From NCBI RefSeq assembly GCF_001269985.1, contig NZ_BBZB01000002.1:930001-994000 (forward strand): 64,000 bases of DNA, written 5' to 3'. The DNA is from Pseudoalteromonas sp. '520P1 No. 423' (GTDB taxonomy: Bacteria; Pseudomonadota; Gammaproteobacteria; Enterobacterales; Alteromonadaceae). The notes under the pieces were generated by a model that saw nothing but the letters and a program-made list of their open reading frames with translations, ran no database searches and was not told where the DNA came from. This document shows positions 35,401 through 42,900 of the stretch, one piece after another. The position numbers and the translations under genes were made by a program. Numbering within the stretch: position 1 is the first letter of the stretch; every line of letters begins with the position of its first letter.

Positions 35401-35633
35401 AATCTAATAAAGATTTTACAGGGGTTGATATCGTTAAATACAGTATCCAAGATGTATTCGGAGCACAAAGTTCTGGTACGGTTATAATTACCGTAGACTC
35501 TAGTACCACAACAGTCACTACTCAAACATCTGGTGGAGGTACTTTATTTTGGCAATTTATCATTGCTTTATGGTTCCTTCATTTGCTTAGACGCTTTTAC
35601 AGGCAAAAATCCGAGTTTAAAGGTGAATGCTAA
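26427..35633 (+). CDS. Giant cadherin/Ig-repeat surface protein
   Basis: A 3068-residue exported adhesin-like protein. GTG 26427 (GAGGG upstream) starts a signal peptide (IQLISILIILFFANTKLVFA). Two beta-propeller-like regions (about 85-350 and 850-1120) are each followed by cadherin-like Ig (CADG/He_PIG) domains with PSWATFDPETGVLSGTP signatures (about 400-830, 1140-1330). Tandem-95/cadherin-like repeats of about 92 residues (NDxxVxxxEDxP..., NGxxSFTY) cover about 1330-2340, including three nearly identical copies. Then come a HYR-like domain (PVITLPSNIEVNATALLTKV), a Calx-beta-like and a PKD-like domain, a choice-of-anchor-U-type domain with two Cys (AEGEFGFCPPPGDSRWQRGL), two more tandem-95 repeats and a tail SSGTV...TSGGGTLFWQF-helix-LLRRFYRQ that resembles a GlyGly-CTERM sorting signal. 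Likely a surface adhesin. Confidence 0.88.
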   Translation: MNKIQLISILIILFFANTKLVFASILITSEATPTAVVNKQYIYEFKSDYNGNLSTNWSVDTLPSWLYLQYEYSAVPKSFNVKSPPLSLISMAADDIGNVYGVHFEPPSFPIGVRQIFLYKYATDGEIIHLFDFDFNEYFDFSDGLIINPEQIKILLIESQLYIVYQAGWSEEGKKLKIGKYDLNTNMFNDFVTLGGYSAKAVTENQGDIYVVTDKGIKKISREGEITDIGSNIKDINLTTGLAFSEGELYLSGENGLSIYDDDSGELKTVSDLNDICSIKEEEKAVSDIKIKDTGDMYLSGIFGVMRLSADLKSCSSLFTDNTLLIALSANQQLFLLDSIDENNSIKLLQRISNYLAGIPTDDDRGIHKVKLMLDVGNEHIEQDFEIEVKYVAYPLTITGNNIIGEWTFEDREYGLKLELGNKQYIDEIFTFSSTGLPKWASIDKKGTVSGTPRNEDVTHEGIVENDPLSYTIHVSGDKGGEGELLVEYAVINVNDTPTISGSPIKLIVVGEKYDFKPIGNDIDKFDTLRYEIKNIPKWANFDVKTGTLSGTPNHSNVGTTDGIIISVHDEILDAELAPFSLTVYEKPKISGTPDKNIAEDTHYEFKPDVSADDKTVIQKISIDNKPSWATFDPETGVLSGTPSNQDVGTTQNIVITLYAKQYDVEYELSLEAFNLTVTNVNDTPSIQGTPKSRVFINQLYTFKPDANDSDIGDTLNFSINILPSWASFDEVTGILSGTPTEDDVDNMTANIIIKVTDKQGAHSSLAPFSLTVKRMITSSPLVSVFEDHLYTYMINHVDSDKNTFSLHTPTLPSWLKMINGQKTTSFLNKTKLKPLAFTSDHSGHFYIIYWHPDNDHYGLYKSSLDGELTLLKDLTANYPSDFTIDEMQNTDLLNTDLLIIGSDLYIAYEDAGKITKLDVNNMTNEAIYLDNLNLPREMAYAGGYLYFIETADENNNHLLKKYDLFDNKIAETKNLSVEKYGNLVSLDVNSNGDLYFFGLNGNTLTIEITSNTGEISEWVLKHATLKEIAQFDAVITNQGAVNFSFDNSLYRIDANINANSTFHSVSQSDTASEAFFQQLHVSAEGHVFVATAKDILRITNTTYLSGVPRNNDVGSHAVKILLINDGMQENQEFTIEVKNTNDGPYIYGNPEQQVFEDKVYSFVPSASDDDLAYGDVLTFNIENKPSWLDFNTNDGSLLGTPGNDDVGTTEHIVISVTDSSGLYSLLDAFDLTVTNVNDPPEVFGDPATTVNENNEYLFSPKVRDVDNNKFYFSITNKPIWANFDLDTGALRGIPTNENIGTTSGIVITVSDGEYSVNLAPFNITVIDFNNAPIAQSQVVQGVEDIPKSILLFGSDIDGDNLSFTIVSNPKNGNLSGRAPKLEYTPNHNFNGQDSFTFIVTDILGQKSTLATVKITITAVNDLPVVQDDYAQLNEDNKVKINVLANDTDSDGFIQKTSVMLDTNPANGTVSINTANGVITYNPNAHFNGSDSFTYTVIDNQGIKSKPATVKIDITAINDQPLANNDSITTVKNNSITIDLTVNDTDIEDLKPKGDMTITGYPANGSASLVDGKVLYVPNADYFGTDSFTYSVKDDDGLSSDIAKVIITVLDSNQTPVVVNDVAVTNEDTPVVIELVHSDLGIAFNPENMIISNQATSGQVKINTDATVTYSPNSDFYGTDSFSYIITDSEKSTFYDVLVSITINSVNDAPIAVDDTITDITKGTVYIINVLGNDTDVDSKLDNTSFDIVLTPHSGTAIVNPLGQIEYTPSVNFNGTDRLSYTIQDATGLISNEAFVDLTTEAFNEKPIANDDGPFMLNEDGQLSITVLKNDQDIDGTLDETKVTLVTKPTRGIVRVNLDGTVTYIADKDIIGNDSFTYIVSDNLGAKAVHPAKVNLVITAHNDRPVGEDQSVEVIEDTPVSILLFAADVDNDKLDFEIVSEPNNGSLIGQPPEIIYTPNNNFNGQDSFTFMANDGSLNSAIATVYLNVLAQNDQPIADSMSVTVMEDKPRQFKLNGRDSDGDSLSYQITSAPVNGTLSGQAPELQYTPNADFNGQDSFTFMANDGSLNSAIATVYLNVLAQNDQPIANSMSVTVMEDKPTQFKLNGRDSDGDSLSYQITSAPVNGTLSGQAPELQYTPNADFNGQDSFTFMANDGSLNSAIATVYLNVLAQNDQPIANSMSVTVMEDKSTQFKLNGSDSDSDGDSLSYQITSDPVNGTLSGQAPELQYTPNADFNGQDSFTFSVHDGKSRSEPVAVNISVIAQNDAPIAVDDILNMRHWHTTDINVLANDRDIDGDKLSIIGATVNNGSVEWTDTLIRYTPQDGFEGSDVIQYIITDIKGASSRALVLIDINIDDTDLPVITLPSNIEVNATALLTKVDLGVATAVDKNGHPLAVALSNSSPFLKPGINTVLWQATDSQHRTALASQTVKVNPLISLGKDEMALEGFTASINIYLNGVAPTYPISIPYTIKGSAQAGVDHNLTDGTLLIKSGIEGSIRFKIYADDIPEDAETIIIELDNALNLGSKYRQTITISEDNVSPTVEVLVEQMNEPRLLVNQEDGLVVIKAQINHPNPDKKFSYEWSSDQQILSDQDPTSDRFSFEPTDLETGLYHALLKVTDLDDPTYQVEKKVTFKLDKSAAVLSNADIDNDGIPDNVEGLSDTDKNGIVDYKDSITECNVIPQLVGVSDSFLLEGQPGVCLSLGNEALFHGSNGARLLLNDNDDTSAKNIGGVFDFIASPLPIQGQAYSIVIPQVQPIPTQAIYRKKVETGKWTDFVQNDTEQVWSAEGEFGFCPPPGDSRWQRGLLEGGWCIQLTITDGGPNDHDGQANGTIVDPGGVAVMLDNNHLPIALDDTVQTRIDTQIIIDVLVNDSDSDGDELFINSANAIFGSVLIDNNRLDYQPALGFFGTDTVIYGISDGHGGVAFAKLTVKTRENLAPVTEEDNAKAISGQEITIDVLANDSDPENDTLSIKTAEAENGSVMINSDNTLRYQSNKDFTGVDIVKYSIQDVFGAQSSGTVIITVDSSTTTVTTQTSGGGTLFWQFIIALWFLHLLRRFYRQKSEFKGEC
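32308..33160 (+). repeat. Near-identical 270-bp coding repeats
   Basis: ACTTTAATGGTCAAGACAGT recurs at 32308, 32578, 32848 and 33124 (periods 270, 270, 276), with almost the same sequence in between, while neighbouring repeats of the same domain type are diverged. The 276 spacing carries an extra SD pair (6 bases). Recent duplication or gene conversion within the gene. Confidence 0.9.
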
Positions 35634-36313
35634 TGAAAAATATACAAAAAAATAAAATTATTAATACAAAGATGTGGGCTAATACTCCAGTTTATACAAC
35701 AGTGTTAATGTGTATCGTATCTTCGGTAGCACAAGCTAATCAAGATACAAATTGGTATTTGAATGCTGGATTGGGTAACGTATCTGGAAGCCGCTCTGTG
35801 GCTCAATACAGCAAAGATTTATCTAAAAATGATATTACAGTAACTCATATTGACATTGATAATAACCGCATGGGTTTTAAGCTGAACTTAGGCTATGAAG
35901 TTAATGATAGTTTTGCTATTGAATTGGGCTACTTAGATTTAAATGATGTTAAGTTAGAGTTGACTGCTGTTGTATCCGATCCTGATTTATTTATTAAAGA
36001 TGCTGCAACGGTGCACCCTCATTCTGCGAATGGTTTTACGATTGATACAGTATATCGATATGATTTTAATGACAGCTATGATTTATCGGCCAGTGTTGGT
36101 TTGTTTAAATGGTATAGCCATTTTAATACGTATGACATGATAAAAGGTAAAGCATTAAGTTCTGATAATCGCAATGGTCTTGATTTAAGTTACGGTCTAA
36201 GTGGTGGTTATAAAATAACCAGTAGTTTTTCTTTATTATTAACATGGCAACAATTTAAACTTGGTAATGATACTTCACAAATGTGGTCAGTTGGTACGAG
36301 ATATCAGTTTTAA
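35633..36313 (+). CDS. OmpW/OmpA-type beta-barrel protein
   Basis: A 226-residue outer-membrane protein: an unusually long N-terminus (KNIQKNKIINTKMWANTPVY) precedes the hydrophobic signal core (TTVLMCIVSSVAQA), then eight or so amphipathic strands (WYLNAGLGNVSG, GFKLNLGYEVNDSFAIELGY) ending in the canonical VGTRYQF. ATG 35633 overlaps the giant gene's stop by one base (TAATG) with AAGGTG upstream, so it is translationally coupled. It may act as an outer-membrane partner of the giant protein. Confidence 0.85.
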   Translation: MKNIQKNKIINTKMWANTPVYTTVLMCIVSSVAQANQDTNWYLNAGLGNVSGSRSVAQYSKDLSKNDITVTHIDIDNNRMGFKLNLGYEVNDSFAIELGYLDLNDVKLELTAVVSDPDLFIKDAATVHPHSANGFTIDTVYRYDFNDSYDLSASVGLFKWYSHFNTYDMIKGKALSSDNRNGLDLSYGLSGGYKITSSFSLLLTWQQFKLGNDTSQMWSVGTRYQF

Positions 36314-36399
36314 ATCAATGAATATGTGCCTGTTTAAAATACTTTTAAGGTGGTTAACAAGGCTAGCATGGCGAGGAGTTATCAGTAATTTATACTGCA

Positions 36400-36881
36400 A
36401 TATTACTATCGAGCCGTCGATAAATTTGGTGATGCGATTGATTATTATCTCAGTCATAAGCGAGATGAGGCAGCAGCCAAAGCCTTTTTAAATAAGGCGA
36501 TAACTCAAAATGGGCTCCCTGAAAAAGTTGTGGTAGATGGGGGTCAAAGTAATCATGCAGCAATAGATGCGATGAATGTACAACTTTGGCTCACTTGCTA
36601 TTTTATGTTGTCACTTATAGAGCTCATTAACGTAAAATATCGAACAATATTGTGGAGCAGAGTCACCGATGGGTGAAACAAAAAACACGTCAAGTACTGG
36701 GTTGGAAGTCAGTTGAAGGAGCAAAAGCAAGTCTTCATGGTCGTGAAATGTGGAAGATGCTCAAAAGAGGGCAAATAGAGCTTGAAGGAGAGACTGCCTT
36801 TGAGCGTTTTTACGCGATATCAGAATAATTTTACCTAGCGTAAGGGCGTCTCTCGTATAAATATTAATTTGCGACAGAACC
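36400..36881 (+). mobile_element. IS6-family remnant, 3' part
   Basis: Transposase C-terminal half in two frames: AVDKFGDAIDYYLSHKRDEA through VVVDGGQSNHAAIDAMNVQL, then after a frameshift near 36640 NIVEQSHRWVKQKTRQVLGW to ERFYAISE and a stop. The terminal inverted repeat TTTGCGACAGAACC ends it (36868-36881). The 5' half and the other end are missing. It is inverted relative to the copy at 44103-44878 and lies just before the leucine-rich repeat gene. Confidence 0.8.
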
Positions 36882-36919
36882 TATCCCTAAGTCTAATAAA
36901 TATTAAGGAATTTTTTTAA

Positions 36920-39900
36920 ATGTGGTGTATTTCAAAATCAAAATTATTAATCATTTTATCATTCATATCTATCCTCTCGGGGTGTGGAGATGATTCTGAT
37001 GAAAAAACAATTACCAACAAAGTCAATCAAACAAAGGAATACAACGTAACCACTCAAAGCGATAACAACGGCAGTATCACACCACCTAATGTAACCGTTG
37101 AACACGGTGCAACGACAACCTTTACAGTGAAAGGTAATGAAGGGTTTGAAATAGATGAAGTGAGCGGGTGTAAGGGTAAGCTATCAGGCAATCTTTACAC
37201 AACAGCCCCAGTGACAACAGCTTGCTCTGTTGACGCTAAATTTAAAAAAATCCGATACACAGTAACCGCTAAAAGCGATGGTAACGGCAGTATCACATCA
37301 CCTAATGTAACCGTTGAACACGGTGCAACAACGACCGTTACACTGGAAGCTAATGAAGGATTTGAAATAGATGAAGTGAGCGGGTGTAAGGGTAAACTAT
37401 CAGGCAATCGTTACACAATAGCCCCAGTGACCACCGCTTGCTCTGTTGACGCTAAATTTAAAAAAATCCGATACACAGTAACCGCTAAAAGCGATGGCAA
37501 CGGCAGTATCACACCACCTAATGTAACCGTTGAACACGGTGCAACGACAACCTTTACACTGGAAGCTAATGAAGGGTTTGAAATAGATAAAGTGAGCGGG
37601 TGTAATGGTGAACTATCAGGCAATCGTTACACAACAGCCCCAGTGACCACCGCTTGCTCTGTTGACGCTAAATTTAAAAAAATCCGATACACAGTAACCG
37701 CTAAAAGCGATGGCAACGGCAGTATCACATTAGATAATGTAACCGTTGAACACGGTGAAACAACAACCTTTACAGTTAAAGCTAATGAATGGTTTGAAAT
37801 AGATGAAGTGAGCGGGTGTAAGGGTAAACTATCAGGCAATCGTTACACAACAGCTCCAGTGACCGCCGATTGCTCTGTTGACGCTAAATTTAAAAAGACT
37901 AAACTCACAAGTATTAACTTTAAAGATGATAATCTTAAACAATGTGTGCTAAATACAGGCTTAGAATATATAGTAGGCCTAAAACAACTAAGTTGTGTAG
38001 ATAAATTTATAGAGTCCACTGTAGGTATTGAGCAACTAACCGCGTTGACTACTCTTGACCTTAGTGATAACCAACTTGCTGATATTGATGTATCCAAAAA
38101 CACCGCGTTGACTACTCTTGACCTTAGTGATAACCAACTTGCTGATATTGATGTATCCAAAAACACCGTGTTGACTACTCTTTACCTTAATGATAACGAA
38201 CTGACCAGTATTGATGGTCTTGAACAACTAACCAAGTTGACTGAGCTTAGCATTATTAAAAATCAACTGATCGATATTGATGTATCCAAAAACACCGCGT
38301 TGACTAGGCTTTACCTATACGATAATCAACTAACCAGTATTGACGTATCCAAAAACACCGCGTTGACTACTCTTTACCTTAATGATAACGAACTGACCAG
38401 TATTGATGTTTCCAAGAACACCGAGTTGATTTGGCTTTCCCTGAGTTATAATAACGAACTGAACAGTATTGATGGTCTTGAACAACTAACCAAGTTGACT
38501 GAGCTTAGCATTATTAAAAATCAACTGATCGATATTGATGTATCCAAAAACACCGCGTTGACTAGGCTTTACCTATACGATAATCAACTAACCAGTATTG
38601 ACGTATCCAAAAACACCGCGTTGACTACTCTTTACCTTAATGATAACGATCTGACCGATATTGATGTATCCAAAAACACCGCGTTGACTAGGCTTTACCT
38701 ATACGATAATCAACTGACCAGTATTGACGTATCCAAAAACACCGCGTTGACTACTCTTTACCTTAGTGATAACCAACTTGCTTATATTGATGTATCCAAA
38801 AACACCGCGTTGACTACTCTTTACCTTATTGATAACGATCTGACCGGTATTGATGTATCCCATAACACCGCGTTGGAGGAAATTTATGTACAAAACAACC
38901 CTCTTCGTTCTTGCATAAGCAACGGCATTGAGGACTGCAATTATTACACGGTAACCTATAAAGGTGATATCAACGGCAATATCACACCATCTAATGTAAC
39001 CATTGAACCAAGTGCAACTGCAACCGTAAAAGTTGAACCAGGTGAAACAACGACCTTTACACTGGAAGCTAATGAAGGGTTTGAAATAGATGAAGTGAGC
39101 GGGTGTAAGGGTAAACTATCAGGCAATCTTTACACAACAGCCCCAGTGACCACCGTTTGCTCTGTTGACGCTAAATTTAAAAAAATCCGATATACAGTAA
39201 CCGCTAAAAGCGATGGCAACGGCAGTATCACACCACCTAATGTAACCGTTGAACACGGTGCAACAACGACCTTTACACTGGAAGCTAATGAAGGGTTTGA
39301 AATAGATGAAGTGAGCGGGTGTAAGGGTAAACTATCAGGCAATCTTTACACAACAGTCCCAGTGACCGCCGCTTGCTCTGTTGACGCTAAATTTAAAAAA
39401 ATCCGATACACAGTAACCGCTAAAAGCGATGGCAACGGCAGTATCACACCACCTAATGTAACCGTTGAACACGGTGCAACAACAACCTTTACACTGGAAG
39501 CTAATGAAGGATTTGAAATAGATAAAGTGAGCGGGTGTAAGGGTAAGCTATCAGGCAATCTTTACACAACAGTCCCAGTGACCGCCGCTTGCTCTGTTGA
39601 CGCTAAATTTAAAAAAATCCGATACACAGTAACCGCTAAAAGCGATGGCAACGGCAGTATCACACCACCTAATGTAACCGTTGAACACGGTGCAACAACA
39701 ACCTTTACACTGGAAGCTAATGAAGGATTTGAAATAGATAAAGTGAGCGGGTGTAAGGGTAAGCTATCAGGCAATCTTTACACAACAGCCCCAGTGACCG
39801 CCACTTGCTCTGTTGACGCTAAATTTAAAAAAATCCGATACACAGTAACCGCTAAAAGCGATGGCAACGGCAGTATCACACCACCTAATGTAACCGTTGA

Positions 39901-42900
39901 ACACGGTGCAACAACGACCTTTACACTGGAAGCTAATGAAGGGTTTGAAATAGATGGAGTGAGCGGGTGTAAGGGTAAACTATCAGGCAATCTTTACACA
40001 ACAGCTCCAGTGACCGCCACTTGCTCTGTTGACGCTAAATTTAAAAAAATCCGATACACAGTAACCGCTAAAAGCGATGGCAACGGCAGTATCACACCAC
40101 CTAATGTAACCGTTGAACACGGTGCAACAACGACCTTTACACTGGAAGCTAATGAAGGGTTTGAAATAGATGAAGTGAGCGGGTGTAAGGGTAAACTATC
40201 AGGCAATCTTTACACAACAGCTCCAATGACCGCCACTTGCTCTGTTGACGCTAAATTTAAAAAAATCCGATACACAGTAACCGCTAAAAGCGATGGCAAC
40301 GGCAATATCACACCACCTAATGTAACCGTTAAACACGGTGCAACGACAACCTTTACACTGGAAGCTAATGAAGGATTTGAAATAGATGAAGTGAGCGGGT
40401 GTAAGGGTAAACTATCAGGCAATCTTTACACAACAGCCCCAGTGACCACCGTTTGCTCTGTTGACGCTAAATTTAAAAAAATCCGATACACAGTAACCGC
40501 TAAAAGCGATGGCAACGGCAGTATCACACCACCTAATGTAACCGTTGAACACGGTGCAACAACAACCTTTACAGTGAAAGCTAATGAAGGATTTGAAATA
40601 GATGAAGTGAGCGGGTGTAAGGGTAAACTATCAGGCAATCTTTACACAACAGTCCCAGTGACCGCCGCTTGCTCTGTTGACGCTAAATTTAAAAAAATCC
40701 GATACACAGTAACCGCTAAAAGCGATGGCAACGGCAGTATCACACCACCTAATGTAACCGTTGAACACGGTGCAACGACAACCTTTACACTGGAAGCTAA
40801 TGAAGGATTTGAAATAGATAAAGTGAGCGGGTGTAAGGGTAAGCTATCAGGCAATCTTTACACAACAGTCCCAGTGACCACCGCTTGCTCTGTTGACGCT
40901 AAATTTAAAAAAATCCGATACACAGTAACCGCTAAAAGCGATGGCAACGGCAGTATCACACCACCTAATGTAACCGTTGAACACGGTGCAACAACAACCT
41001 TTACACTGGAAGCTAATGAATGGTTTGAAATAGATAAAGTGAGCGGGTGTAAGGGTAAACTATCAGGCAATCTTTACACAACAGCCCCAGTGACCACCGC
41101 TTGCTCTGTTGACGCTAAATTTAAAAAAATCCGATACACAGTAACCGCTAAAAGCGATGGTAACGGCAGTATCACATCACCTAATGTAACCGTTGAACAC
41201 GGTGCAACAACAACCTTTACACTGGAAGCTAATGAAGGGTTTGAAATAGATGAAGTGAGCGGGTGTAAGGGTAAACTATCAGGCAATCTTTACACAACAG
41301 CCCCAGTGACCGCCACTTGCTCTGTTGACGCTAAATTTAAAAAGACTAAACTCACAAGTATTAACTTTAAAGATGATAATCTTAAACAATGTGTGCAAAA
41401 TACAGGCATAGTATATGTAGTAGACCTAAAAAAACTAAGTTGTATAGATAAATCTATAGAGTCCACAGGGGGTCTTGAACTACTAAAATCGTTAATTTAT
41501 CTTAACCTTAGTGATAACATACTGAGCAGTATTGATGGTCTTAAACAACTAACCGCGTTGAATGAACTTTACCTTAGTGGAAACCAACTGAAAGATATTG
41601 ATGTATCCAAAAACACCGCGTTGAATGAACTTTACCTTAGTGGAAACCAACTGAAAGATATTGATGTATCCAAAAACACCGCGTTGACTACTCTTGACCT
41701 TGGTGATAACAAACTGGAAGATATTAATGTTTCCAATAACAAAGAGTTGACTTGGCTTGGCCTTCATCAGAACAAACTGAAAAATATTAATGTATCCAAG
41801 AACAAAGAGTTAACTAGTCTTTACCTTCATGAGAACGAACTGGGGGTTATTGATGTTTCCAATAACGAAAAGTTGAAGGATCTTCAACTTAGTCATAACA
41901 AACTGAAAAATATTAATGTATCCAATAACAAAGAGTTGAGCTATTTTGACATTAATCATAACGAACTGAACGAGATTGATGTTTCCTTTAACACCAAGTT
42001 GGAACGGCTTGGTGTTCTTGGAAACAAACTGACCAAAATTGATGTAAGAGATAATACAAATATAGACTATTTTTTTATTGGATCAAATGTTATTTGTAGA
42101 GGCGATATTTGCCCTCCTGGAAATCGATTAAAACTCACAAGTATTACCTTTGATGATAAATATCTTCAAGAATGTGTGGAAAAAACACGCGTAGATTATG
42201 ACTTATATTATGTAGAAGACCTAAAAATACTAAGTTGTACAGATAAATCTATAGAGTCCACTGTGGGTCTTGGAAAACTATACTCGTTAACTTCACTTGA
42301 ACTTAATCGTAACAAACTGACCAGTATTGATGGTCTTGAACAACTAGACAGGTTGACTTATCTTGACCTTGGTAATAACGAACTGAGCAGTATTAATGGT
42401 CTTGAACAACTAGACAGGTTGACTTATCTTGACATTGGTGATAACAAACTGAGCAGTATTGATGGTCTTGAACAACTACACAGGTTGACTTATCTTGACA
42501 TTAGTGGAAACCAACTTGCTAATATTGATGTGTCCTATAACACCGCGTTGAATGAACTTAACCTTAGTAATAACAAACTGAGCAGAATTGTTGGACTTAA
42601 CGAACTAGCCATATTGACTAAGCTTAACCTTAGTGGAAACCAACTTGATAATATTAATGTGTCCTATAACACCGCGTTGAATGAACTTAACCTTAGTAAA
42701 AACAAATTTGATAATATTAATGTGTCCTATAACACCGCGTTGAATGAACTTAACCTTTGTAAAAACAAACCGAGCAGTATTGTTGGACTTGATCAACTAG
42801 CCATATTGACTATGCTTGAACTTAGTAAGAACGAACTGACCAGTATTGATGTTTCCAATAACAAAGAGTTGACTTATCTTGACATTATTGATAACAAACT

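Noticed and set aside
37195..41286. Series of 70-residue minus-strand frames repeated every 216 bases
   Set aside because: They are antisense shadows of the 72-residue coding repeats; the period and composition follow the plus-strand gene.
37037..41347. Regular direct repeats suggesting a CRISPR array
   Set aside because: Units are 216 bases, contiguous, in frame and protein-coding, with no unique spacers.
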